DNA of 41,524 nt from an uncultured Muribaculaceae bacterium (GTDB lineage Bacteria > Bacteroidota > Bacteroidia > Bacteroidales > Muribaculaceae): the NCBI GenBank assembly GCA_905209725.1, contig CAJLTZ010000009.1, forward strand, positions 1-41,524, written 5' to 3'. The position numbers were made by a program, and so were the translations under genes. This document shows positions 7,567 through 15,595 of this stretch, in pieces (the first letter of the stretch is position 1; the number at the start of each line of letters is the position of its first letter). The notes beneath the pieces were generated by a model that saw nothing but the letters and a program-made list of their open reading frames with translations, was not told where the DNA came from and did not search any database.

Positions 7567-10500
7567 TTATTTTCCCTTGAGCTGCTTATCCGCGTTCGGG
7601 AGATTCACCACCGGACGCTTGCGCTTCTTGGGCCGTAACCAACGGAACGGATTGTCGAAGTCCTTCTTATAAACAATTCCAAGTCCCTGAGTGGTCAGAG
7701 CAGACTTCAAATAATATGAGGCGTCGTTGAAATGGTTATAAGCCTTTAGGCGCAGCGAGCCGTTTCTGTTCAGCAGATATTCGATATCGAAATCGCCGAT
7801 GAATGTGGTCTGCGAGGTGCTTTTGTCGCGATAGCCGAGGTTGCCGTTGATGAGCAGACGGTTGTCAAAGAGTTTCGACGACAATGCCACATCCACACCT
7901 ATGTCCGAGAAATCAGAACGCTCGGAACGAAACTGAGGCGAAAGTGTAAACTTATCCGTAAGCGAACCTATGATATTCTGAATCTGCCCCGAAATTGTGG
8001 AGGATGCCACGGAGGCCAGTTCGCCCCCCTGCCCTTCCCCTCCGGAATATTCGGGGGAATAGAACCGGTTGAGCACCAACAGATATATCATCTGGCGGTT
8101 CATCATATCCACTGTGGAGATGATGCTCTTTACCTTTCGGCCCACATCGGCTGTGACCGTCGGGAACCTCACATCGAAAGAGATGTCGGGGGCCTGTATG
8201 TCGCCTTTCACATTCAGCAGTGCATCCACCGGGATGCTCGTACGATTGAGGTCGGGATCGCTCTCAAAACTCTTGTCAAGGTCGGTAAGATTTGTGTTGA
8301 CGCGATAGGAGGCCACGATATCGAGGATGCCACGCATCGGATCTCCATTGAAAGATATGTTGCTGCCCGGCTCAATCTTGAAATTGCGCAGAATAAGTTC
8401 CTGCAATGAAAAATTGTAGGTTCCGTTGTCGATGGTATATTTCCCGTAGATGTCAAAATTGTCGGAATGGTTGTTGTATTCCATACGGATCGCACCCTGG
8501 CCGTGCGCCACAATCTTATCGCCGGCTTTAGGGTCCATGATGATATTGAGTGTGATGTCGGGAGTGACCTTGAGCCCGAGATTCAATGCAAAAAGTTCAT
8601 TGCCACCTGATTCAGTGGTAATCTTTCTGCGGAATTTCTCTTCGAATGTCTCCTCTACATCCACCACCTCTATTGCCTCCTTCTGCTTGTCGGAGAATGT
8701 GAGGAATGTATAATCCTCGGCGGTCTGCGATTCGCTCAACTCGAAAGTGAAGTTGGACTTCGGCGCCGTGGTCATGTTGATGTCTATGGTGACAATTCCC
8801 GGCGCTCCTTTAATTGAACCATTGCCAGAGGCAAATACCCTTCCATACCAGAATTCATCTTTCGACGGGCGGGTGTCATAACTGAGCAGATTGCGCGCGT
8901 CTGTCAGGTTGAAGTCGAATGAGGCATCATGGAGATAGCGGTGAGTAACCACTCCCTCAAGCCAGCCGGAATTTCCATATTTGTCGAAAACCCGCAATTT
9001 CGGGATGGTGATTTTGCCGGGGTCGAAAGTCACATCTCCGGAGGTATGATATGTCACTCCGGTGAAATCGCAAAGCATGGAGAGGGTGTCGGCATGGATC
9101 TTGCCGAGGAGGTCGATGTCGCTGAATGTGCCGGCAAGGCGCAATTTCCCGGTAGCCCTTCCTCTCACGTCGGAGGTAAAGGCACTCATGAAGGGCTTCA
9201 CCAGCTCGGCGTTGATATGATTGGCGTCGAAATCGAAAGAGAGGGAGTCGCGGGTGACATATACACCGCCACGCACCCGCGCCGATGCATTGGCTGCCGT
9301 GTCGGCAATGTCGGCGTTTATGGCCACCATCTTCTCGGTGTTGTCCCAATGGCTCTCAAGGAGGGCATCGCCAAGAAGAGCGTTGTTGTAACTCAGATTA
9401 TGGACATGAAGTCCGTCCGTGGCAAGCACCGGAGCTCCGGAAAGCAACTGAGAGGCTACGGCCGTTCCGGTGGCCACACCGCCAAAGTTGACATAATTGA
9501 TATTGAGAATGTCAAAGATATAATTGAGGTCTATTCCTGCGAGGTCAACCCGCAGCATATCCTCGGGCGACGGCGACACCGTGCCGCCTATATCGATAAA
9601 CTGCGCCGCATGCTGAATCTTGAGGTCTCGGACATCAATCCTGCCTTCGGCATAGTGCACATTTGCCGGATAGATTTTCCATTCCTCGCCATTGAGGTGG
9701 AAATCTCCCGGGAGAATCCTTGCCGTAGCCTCCGGCATCCGGGTGAGCTGATTGCGGGAAAGGTCGGCGGCAAGCAAGATGTTGCCCTTGTTGCTCCTGT
9801 CGGCCTGCATTGTCCAGTTGATGTTCCCATCCAGATGATCGTTGAGCGCTGAAATTGACACTCCTAATCCCGCATCGTCATTCTTCAAGGGATAAATCGT
9901 GTTGATATTCACCTTGGCGCCGGAGAGTTCCGAAAGTGAGACATCCACTGTGGAATTGCGGATGAGTTTGTTTTTACCCTGCAGAAGATATGGCGCATCG
10001 ATGCTGGCGCTGAGCACCCTCTCCTCGGAATTCAGCACTCCGGCAAGGGTGACGGGACTTAACGGCCGTACAGGCAGGTTGAGATGTTCCAGGAAATCGC
10101 TCTCGGGCTTTAGTTCCATAGTGAAGGTGAGATTCCCGGCGTTGGAAATGGGCTCCTGCCTTGTGGCCATCTTGCTTCTGGTAGTAGAAAGCAGCGGATT
10201 ATTACCTGATTTTGACAGGAGCGATGGCAATGTGTTCATAGCAAGGTCCTTGACCAGGGGCACCACAACCGATGGGCGTATATCGCCCTGGATATGGGCT
10301 GTGGCGAAATCAGTGTCAAGAGTATAGCGACGCTCCGCGCCCTCGATGAATGAGCCTATATCAAAGCGATCGAGCCGCAGCGATTTACCATCCTGTTGCG
10401 CGATATTCAGGTCGCGAATCATTACCGACCCCATCACATTGTCGATGCTGTTGCCACTCACATCCGCTAGAATCCGGCCCTGCACCAAACCGGAAATCTG

Positions 10501-12141
10501 CTTCGGCATCCTGATAAAAAGCGATGGATAAAGGGATTCGACATCGGCAGTAAGAGTATAATGCGATTGTGCACCGTCGAGCATAGCCGTTGCCTCTGCC
10601 TTCACATTAGCCCGCGGGTCGGCACTCGCAATCCTCGCCTTCACATCCTTGCCCATCTTCTCAGCCTCTATCTTTACACCGCTGAAATTAACCCCGTTGA
10701 AATCAATACTTCTGATTTCTCCGGCCATATTGCCCTGGATGTCGCGAGAAAGGATTGCCAACTTTCCCTCGGCACTTAAGGCCACCTTCCCAATGCCGCT
10801 GTTCGGCAAGACACTCCCTACGCTGAAACCATCCGAATTTGCATTGAAATCAAGATTGAATGCGGAAGCCGACTTCCAGCCCCCGGAGCACTTCAAGTCT
10901 ATATCACCTACCTGCGATGTGGTAAGCGAGATATCCGCATCCGCGATACGGGCATCTAAATCGAACACACCTTTGCCTTCGAGTTTTATATCACCAAGTG
11001 GACTTACATATGTGTCGATCACATTCCTTGAAGCCGGCAATAATCCCGCCAATGTTTCCAGAAAGGAGCGCGGTATCCTGAGATTCAATTGTCTTATGTT
11101 GGCATTCAATGTCCTAACATTATCGAGGGAATGGATGTCGCCGGCAAGATTCAATTGCAGCGACTCGCTCATATTGGATACTCTCAATCTCTCAATGCTT
11201 ATCTCCTTCATATTTCCCCTTAAGCCGGCATCGATATCAAGGGGGTAATTCATCTGTGCCAAGGCAGGAAAAAATGCCGACAGGTCGGAGGGGGTTAACG
11301 TGGCATTGTCCAGAGAAAATGTCAACACATTCTCATGCAATGCCTCCTTTATCCTCTTCAGCCCCTCAATCGGGAGCGAGATGTCGGAGGGACTAAGAGT
11401 GCTGTTGGGGAGTTTGATAAGAATATCCTTTAGCTCTATCTCATTCTGAGTGATATGCGCTTTGAGAGAAAGAGTGTTGAGGTCAAGGCCCGACTGCTCG
11501 AGGAGGGCGAGTCGGCGCAGGTCGATGGTGAAGTCATCGTTGGCAATGCGCGGCAACGCCACATCGGCTCTCAATTTACTGACGGCTATATGATTGGGGT
11601 CAAAGCGCCCATTACCCTTACGCGGAAGCCAGACGCGGTCGAATGTCGCCTTGGAATTTCGAATCACGATGTTATGAAGCGTCATATCGAATTTCGCAGG
11701 CGGTTTGTTGCGGTCCTTAGGCTTGAAGGCGTCGACGATAAACTGGATATTAAGCGGTGCATGGGGGCTTTTCTGCCAGATATGCGCATCCATCCCAATC
11801 AATTCTGCGTAGGTGATAACGATTCTATGGGATTTCACCAGCTGCCAAAGGCTTATTCCCGCAGCCAGCCGCTCCACATCAAGGCATCTCGCGCCCTGTG
11901 GGTCAAGGACCTTTACGCCGGAAAGTCGCACCTCATTGAATGGCATTATCTCGAGTCGGCGGGCCGTGACCGAAGCGCCGAGGAAATCAGAGGCCTCGCG
12001 CTCAAGACGCCCCTTGATGGCCTGCTGCACAGATGGTAGCGATACCAATACATAAAGCGCGACGAACACTATTGCCACAGCCGCAAGGGTGGCAAAAAGT
12101 ATCGAGCGAATCACTCTATATGTATTTTTTAAGGCTCTCAC
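7567..12141 (-). CDS. TamB-like (DUF490) translocation and assembly module protein
   Basis: At 1524 residues this is a giant envelope protein. Residues 12-36 form one N-terminal membrane helix, and almost everything after it is predicted periplasmic and rich in beta strands with AsmA-like repeats. The C-terminal part, from about 1050 on, has the character of the TamB/DUF490 domain, including the conserved stretches near FNGDPMRGILDI and SPQFRSERSDFSDIGVD. TamB-type proteins span the periplasm as hydrophobic grooves and are linked to phospholipid transport and outer-membrane protein assembly. In Bacteroidetes the gene often lies next to tsaD in divergent orientation, as here. No TamA/BamA partner is in the window. 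The patatin gene follows 12 bases later. Confidence 0.88.
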   Translation of the reverse strand: MRALKNTYRVIRSILFATLAAVAIVFVALYVLVSLPSVQQAIKGRLEREASDFLGASVTARRLEIMPFNEVRLSGVKVLDPQGARCLDVERLAAGISLWQLVKSHRIVITYAELIGMDAHIWQKSPHAPLNIQFIVDAFKPKDRNKPPAKFDMTLHNIVIRNSKATFDRVWLPRKGNGRFDPNHIAVSKLRADVALPRIANDDFTIDLRRLALLEQSGLDLNTLSLKAHITQNEIELKDILIKLPNSTLSPSDISLPIEGLKRIKEALHENVLTFSLDNATLTPSDLSAFFPALAQMNYPLDIDAGLRGNMKEISIERLRVSNMSESLQLNLAGDIHSLDNVRTLNANIRQLNLRIPRSFLETLAGLLPASRNVIDTYVSPLGDIKLEGKGVFDLDARIADADISLTTSQVGDIDLKCSGGWKSASAFNLDFNANSDGFSVGSVLPNSGIGKVALSAEGKLAILSRDIQGNMAGEIRSIDFNGVNFSGVKIEAEKMGKDVKARIASADPRANVKAEATAMLDGAQSHYTLTADVESLYPSLFIRMPKQISGLVQGRILADVSGNSIDNVMGSVMIRDLNIAQQDGKSLRLDRFDIGSFIEGAERRYTLDTDFATAHIQGDIRPSVVVPLVKDLAMNTLPSLLSKSGNNPLLSTTRSKMATRQEPISNAGNLTFTMELKPESDFLEHLNLPVRPLSPVTLAGVLNSEERVLSASIDAPYLLQGKNKLIRNSTVDVSLSELSGAKVNINTIYPLKNDDAGLGVSISALNDHLDGNINWTMQADRSNKGNILLAADLSRNQLTRMPEATARILPGDFHLNGEEWKIYPANVHYAEGRIDVRDLKIQHAAQFIDIGGTVSPSPEDMLRVDLAGIDLNYIFDILNINYVNFGGVATGTAVASQLLSGAPVLATDGLHVHNLSYNNALLGDALLESHWDNTEKMVAINADIADTAANASARVRGGVYVTRDSLSFDFDANHINAELVKPFMSAFTSDVRGRATGKLRLAGTFSDIDLLGKIHADTLSMLCDFTGVTYHTSGDVTFDPGKITIPKLRVFDKYGNSGWLEGVVTHRYLHDASFDFNLTDARNLLSYDTRPSKDEFWYGRVFASGNGSIKGAPGIVTIDINMTTAPKSNFTFELSESQTAEDYTFLTFSDKQKEAIEVVDVEETFEEKFRRKITTESGGNELFALNLGLKVTPDITLNIIMDPKAGDKIVAHGQGAIRMEYNNHSDNFDIYGKYTIDNGTYNFSLQELILRNFKIEPGSNISFNGDPMRGILDIVASYRVNTNLTDLDKSFESDPDLNRTSIPVDALLNVKGDIQAPDISFDVRFPTVTADVGRKVKSIISTVDMMNRQMIYLLVLNRFYSPEYSGGEGQGGELASVASSTISGQIQNIIGSLTDKFTLSPQFRSERSDFSDIGVDVALSSKLFDNRLLINGNLGYRDKSTSQTTFIGDFDIEYLLNRNGSLRLKAYNHFNDASYYLKSALTTQGLGIVYKKDFDNPFRWLRPKKRKRPVVNLPNADKQLKGK

Positions 12142-12190
12142 AGGCTCAATGAAGATGGGCTACCGATTCCGGCCGCATCCAAATCATATG

Positions 12191-12198
12191 CAAAATTA
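12191..12198 (-). promoter_or_regulatory. putative -7 box for the TamB-like gene
   Basis: On the minus strand TAATTTTG followed by C matches TAnnTTTG about 50 bases before the start codon. The -33 region has only a T-rich stretch, so support is moderate. Confidence 0.5.
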
Positions 12199-12207
12199 CT
12201 CCAAATA

Positions 12208-12239
12208 TTGTAAAATCTCACGAAATTTCACTAAATTTG
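12208..12239 (+). promoter_or_regulatory. Bacteroidota-type promoter of the tsaD operon
   Basis: TTG at 12208-12210 is followed after 21 bases by TAAATTTG at 12232-12239, matching the phylum consensus. The tsaD ATG is 31 bases further on. It shares the gap with the divergent TamB promoter. Confidence 0.65.
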
Positions 12240-12270
12240 TAAATAATTTCATAAGAGAGAATATAAGAGT

Positions 12271-13290
12271 ATGGGCAAGACTGTGATTCTCGGAATAGAA
12301 TCGAGTTGCGACGACACATCGGCCGCGGTGATAAGCGACGGGCTTCTGCTAAGCAATGTAATAGCGAGCCAGAAGGTGCATGAGGCATATGGCGGCGTGG
12401 TGCCGGAGCTGGCTTCACGTGCACACCAGCAGAACATCGTGCCTGTGGTGTGGGAAGCGTTGCGGCAGGCCGGAGTGGACAAAAGCGAACTCTCCGCGAT
12501 AGCCTATACACGCGGTCCGGGTCTTCTCGGCTCGCTGCATGTGGGCACCTCCTTCGCCAAGGGTATGGCCATCGGCCTCGGTATCCCGCTCCTTGACGTG
12601 AATCATCTTCACGGCCACGTGTTAGCCGAATTCATCAAGGAAAGCGAGGACCAGCCCGTGCCGGATTTTCCCTATATATGCCTGCTCGTGTCGGGAGGAA
12701 ACAGCCAGATTGTACTGGTGAAGAGCGAGAGCGATATGGAGATCATGGGCCAGACCATCGACGACGCGGCAGGCGAAGCGTTCGACAAATGCGCCAAAGT
12801 GATGGGTCTCCCCTATCCTGGCGGCCCGCATATTGACCGCCTCGCAGCCGAGGGCGACCCGAAACGGTTCAAATTCGCCAAACCCCATATACCGGGACTC
12901 GACTACAGTTTCAGCGGACTCAAGACCTCCTTTTTATATACGCTCCGCGACAGAATCAAGGAGGACCCGGATTTCATCCAAAACAATATGGCCGACCTCG
13001 CGGCTTCGCTGCAGGCCACCATCATCGACATCCTGATGAAACCTCTTGAGAAGGCAATGCGCCAGACAGGCGTGCGGCATGTGGCAATCGGAGGAGGAGT
13101 ATCAGCCAATTCCGGAGTAAGGAATGCCACTGAGCAACTTTGCAAACGTCTGGGCGTAAAAGCCTGGATTCCGGCACGCAAATTCACAACCGACAATGCC
13201 GCCATGGTGGCTATTGCCGGACTCGCTAAATATAGAAATAAGGAATACGGCGACCTGGGGGCTTCTCCGTTCGCCCGCGTCACAATATAA
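12271..13290 (+). CDS. tsaD: tRNA N6-adenosine threonylcarbamoyltransferase
   Basis: TsaD transfers the threonylcarbamoyl group onto A37 of ANN-reading tRNAs (t6A), working with TsaB, TsaE and the TsaC product. Its 339 residues are the usual length. Visible signatures are GIESSCDDTSAA (8-19), the metal-binding pair His112 and His116 in NHLHGH, the glycine-rich LLVSGGNSQ and AIGGGVSANSGVR segments of the ASKHA fold, and the third metal ligand in FTTDNAAMVA near the end. It is the first gene of a plus-strand cluster, with the CinA-like gene starting 8 bases after its stop. tsaC, which supplies its substrate, is also in this window at 17671. Confidence 0.97.
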   Translation: MGKTVILGIESSCDDTSAAVISDGLLLSNVIASQKVHEAYGGVVPELASRAHQQNIVPVVWEALRQAGVDKSELSAIAYTRGPGLLGSLHVGTSFAKGMAIGLGIPLLDVNHLHGHVLAEFIKESEDQPVPDFPYICLLVSGGNSQIVLVKSESDMEIMGQTIDDAAGEAFDKCAKVMGLPYPGGPHIDRLAAEGDPKRFKFAKPHIPGLDYSFSGLKTSFLYTLRDRIKEDPDFIQNNMADLAASLQATIIDILMKPLEKAMRQTGVRHVAIGGGVSANSGVRNATEQLCKRLGVKAWIPARKFTTDNAAMVAIAGLAKYRNKEYGDLGASPFARVTI

Positions 13291-13298
13291 TTGAAACC

Positions 13299-14102
13299 AT
13301 GCCAGTCAAAAAAGAGAACAGCAAGGCAAATGCCACCAAAGGCAAGAAGGCAATCCCCACGGAACAGCGTCACATCGTGATTTACGGATACACCCGCGAG
13401 GAACTCAAAAACCTTATGCGGCATTTCGAATCGCAGCTTCCAGAATTTGTCAAGATAAAGATTGACAGCAATAATCTTGTGACCAATATCACACTGACCG
13501 GCGTGAATTCCGGCGTCGAGCTCCTGCGCTTCAAGATGAACCGCTACCAGCAGAAGCTCCACGACCTCTTCAGCGAGGAAATTGTCACCACCGAAGACAA
13601 GAGCGTGAGCCAGGTGCTCGGCGACCTGCTCTCCGAGAGGGAACTCACTGTGGCTTGCGCAGAGAGCTGCACGGGCGGCAACATAGCCCATAAGATCACC
13701 CAGGTGTCAGGTTCCAGCTCATATTTCTTAGGGAGCGTGGTGAGCTACAGCAATGAGGTGAAGGCGAAGGTGCTCAATGTGTCGCGCAGCGATTTAGGGC
13801 GCTATGGAGCCGTGAGCCGTCAGGTGGCCGACGAGATGGTGCGCGGAGTGTCGAAACTCATGCAAAGCGACTGCGCAATGGCCACCACGGGCATCGCAGG
13901 CCCCGATGGCGGAACCAAGTTCAAACCGGTCGGAACTGTGTGGATTGCAGCCAAATATGGCGACAAAGTGGCCTCCGAACTTAAGCATTTCAAGGGCGAC
14001 CGGAACACCGTGATTGAATCGGCCACCAACCATGCCATGGTGATGCTCATCAAAATGCTCCGCAATAATTATAAGGAGCAGGAGGAAATTAATGACGATT
14101 AA
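13299..14102 (+). CDS. CinA-type protein lacking the N-terminal MoCF domain (middle domain plus PncC amidohydrolase)
   Basis: The C-terminal part, from about residue 104, is a CinA-C / PncC domain: ACAESCTGG (119-127), FLGSVVSYSN and TTGIAGPDGG are its signatures. PncC deamidates nicotinamide mononucleotide, salvaging NMN for NAD. Residues 23-100 resemble the small KH-like domain that, in full-length CinA of about 415 residues, lies between the MoCF (molybdopterin-binding-like, COG1058) domain and CinA-C. The MoCF domain itself is missing: the 267-residue protein starts with a short lysine-rich tail only 8 bases after tsaD, leaving no room for it. It sits between tsaD and rpmB. Deamidase activity is likely; the pyrophosphatase activity of CinA should be absent. 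Confidence 0.85.
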   Translation: MPVKKENSKANATKGKKAIPTEQRHIVIYGYTREELKNLMRHFESQLPEFVKIKIDSNNLVTNITLTGVNSGVELLRFKMNRYQQKLHDLFSEEIVTTEDKSVSQVLGDLLSERELTVACAESCTGGNIAHKITQVSGSSSYFLGSVVSYSNEVKAKVLNVSRSDLGRYGAVSRQVADEMVRGVSKLMQSDCAMATTGIAGPDGGTKFKPVGTVWIAAKYGDKVASELKHFKGDRNTVIESATNHAMVMLIKMLRNNYKEQEEINDD

Positions 14103-14124
14103 AGTTAAATAATCGGCTGAAAAA

Positions 14125-14156
14125 TTTGCACGTTAGCAAAAAAAGTCGTAATTTTG
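14125..14156 (+). promoter_or_regulatory. strong Bacteroidota-type promoter for rpmB-rpmG-DUF4295
   Basis: TTTG (14125-14128), a 20-base spacer and TAATTTTG (14149-14156) match the consensus exactly. It leaves a leader of about 110 bases before rpmB. The leader holds one weak hairpin, TCGCT paired with AGCGA around 14187-14211. Confidence 0.8.
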
Positions 14157-14272
14157 CAAATGTTTTGTGACACATCCTTGAAAGTCGCTGAAAATGATGC
14201 ACTTAGCGATGATATGAGATTGAGATGGCGTCAGAACACTTTAAGTTAAATTAAAAAGAATCAAGCATAGCC

Positions 14273-14536
14273 ATGTCAAAAGTTTGTCAGATTACAGGCA
14301 AAAAAGCGCAGGTAGGCAATAATGTGTCTCACTCGAAGCGTCGCACAAAACGCAAATTCGAGGTTAACCTGCACACAAAGAAATTTTATTGGGTAGAGCA
14401 GAATATGTGGATCCAGCTTCGCCTGAGCACCCGCGCGCTCCGCACGATCAATAAGATCGGTCTTAACGCAGCCCTTAAAAAGGCAGAGGCCGATGGCGTA
14501 CTCGATTTCAAAGACATCAAGATCCTTTCCCTCTAA
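14273..14536 (+). CDS. rpmB: 50S ribosomal protein L28
   Basis: The 87-residue basic protein opens with MSKVCQITGKKAQVGNNVSHS and continues with SKRRTKRKFEVNL and RLSTRALRTINKIG, all characteristic of bL28, a component of the large ribosomal subunit. It has a single cysteine, so it is the zinc-free form. It heads a short operon with rpmG 12 bases downstream and the DUF4295 gene after that. Confidence 0.97.
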   Translation: MSKVCQITGKKAQVGNNVSHSKRRTKRKFEVNLHTKKFYWVEQNMWIQLRLSTRALRTINKIGLNAALKKAEADGVLDFKDIKILSL

Positions 14537-14548
14537 ATCTCACACAAA

Positions 14549-14737
14549 ATGGCAAAGAAAGCAAAAGGCAATCGCGTTCAAGTGATTCTCGAATGCACCG
14601 AACATAAGGCAAGCGGTATGCCCGGTATGTCGCGCTACATCACCACTAAAAACCGCAAAAACACCCCGGGTCGTATGGAACTTAAGAAATACAACCCGAT
14701 CCTGAAGAAAGTAACCGTCCACAAAGAAATTAAATAA
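14549..14737 (+). CDS. rpmG: 50S ribosomal protein L33
   Basis: This is bL33, 62 residues, recognised by MAKKAKGNRVQVILECTEH, the YITTKNRKNTPGRMELKKYNP core and its basic composition. The paired CxxC zinc ligands of some L33 proteins are not present; there is one cysteine only, so this is the zinc-independent variant. It belongs to the rpmB operon. Confidence 0.97.
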   Translation: MAKKAKGNRVQVILECTEHKASGMPGMSRYITTKNRKNTPGRMELKKYNPILKKVTVHKEIK

Positions 14738-14747
14738 GCACTGACCC

Positions 14748-14897
14748 ATGGCAAAAAAAACCGTTGCGTCTATTCAGAAAGGTGAGGGACGTACATACAG
14801 CAAAATCATCAAGATGGAGAGAAGCCCCAAGACCGGTGCTTATGTCTTCAAAGAGGAAATGGTGCCCAACGACGCAGTCAAAGAGGCACTCAAATAA
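14748..14897 (+). CDS. DUF4295 family small protein
   Basis: A 49-codon gene too short for many gene finders. The ATG at 14748 lies 10 bases after the rpmG stop and the reading frame closes with TAA at 14895-14897. The product begins MAKKTVASIQKGEG and is rich in lysine. Position and sequence fit the DUF4295 family, found in Bacteroidetes directly behind rpmB-rpmG. Its basic nature and constant association with ribosomal protein genes suggest a ribosome-linked role, but none is established to my knowledge. A terminator follows 25 bases after it. Confidence 0.88.
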   Translation: MAKKTVASIQKGEGRTYSKIIKMERSPKTGAYVFKEEMVPNDAVKEALK

Positions 14898-14922
14898 TCC
14901 GACCAAATCTTCACTCTATAGC

Positions 14923-14956
14923 AGAGGCCACTCCCTGAGGAGCGGCCTCTTACTTT
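14923..14956 (+). terminator. terminator of the rpmB operon
   Basis: AGAGGCCACTCC (14923-14934) pairs with GGAGCGGCCTCT (14939-14950) with one mismatch and a CTGA loop, followed by TACTTTTTAT. It ends the plus-strand operon just before the convergent outer-membrane protein gene. Confidence 0.85.
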
Positions 14957-14985
14957 TTATCTTGCCTGCTTGTTTATTATTTCCC

Positions 14986-15480
14986 TTAGAAGATATAACC
15001 TATGCCAAGACCGGCATAGCAGCCCGACGCATCTTTCGCAAAGGAATATTTTCCCTGAAGCGACACTTTCAGCGACGGAGTGATGTAGAGTTCGAGTCCG
15101 GCGCCGGCATTGAGGCCAATGCGCGAATAATTGTCGTGATGGCGATAATTCCAATAACTGTATTGAGCGCCGGCGATGGGATACAACGCCAGTCCGCGGG
15201 CCACCCTGAACGGAATGTGGATGTCGACGTCGATAAGAAAGGATGACTTCTCTTTGTTGGGGAAAACATACACCACATCCGGGGCTATCCTTACGTGATT
15301 GGAAAAATTATACTGGAAATCCACGCCAACATAGCCGCTGGTGTTTTGCGACGCAAAGCCACCCATCACGCCAAGTTTCATCTTGCCCCGGTCGGAGGCA
15401 ACGGCGCCTACGCATGTGGATAAAAGCATGATTCCCGCCACTGCGATGCGGGACAAAAATCGGAATTTAGCTTTGTTCAT
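14986..15480 (-). CDS. small outer-membrane beta-barrel protein
   Basis: The 164-residue product has a signal peptide (hydrophobic residues 12-24, cleavage near ASA/SD at 28) and then alternating amphipathic strands such as GYVGVDFQYNF, LELYITPSLKVSLQGKYSF and a final GLGIGYIF. The C-terminal phenylalanine is the usual recognition signal for the BAM machinery. Size fits an eight-stranded barrel of the OmpW/OmpX or porin-like outer-membrane family. No pore or ligand function can be assigned. It is a single gene, converging with the rpmB operon and divergent from nadE. Confidence 0.75.
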   Translation of the reverse strand: MNKAKFRFLSRIAVAGIMLLSTCVGAVASDRGKMKLGVMGGFASQNTSGYVGVDFQYNFSNHVRIAPDVVYVFPNKEKSSFLIDVDIHIPFRVARGLALYPIAGAQYSYWNYRHHDNYSRIGLNAGAGLELYITPSLKVSLQGKYSFAKDASGCYAGLGIGYIF

Positions 15481-15568
15481 AACCTTGATGTGCGAAGCGA
15501 CAGCAATTATCTACGGTGATAAAACCGCACTTCATTCAAAAAACGTTTATTTTTCAAAAATGGTTTAT

Positions 15569-15576
15569 TAAATTTG
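15569..15576 (+). promoter_or_regulatory. -7 box upstream of nadE
   Basis: TAAATTTG followed by C matches TAnnTTTG. The -33 position holds TTTA rather than TTTG. The box ends only 20 bases before the chosen ATG, so the leader would be very short, and the TTG codon at 15587 is too close to be the start. Confidence 0.55.
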
Positions 15577-15595
15577 CATATAATTATTGATTATG

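Noticed and set aside
8929..9852. A 307-codon open frame opposite the TamB-like gene
   Set aside because: The 1524-residue minus-strand protein explains this region; the plus-strand frame has no recognisable domain.
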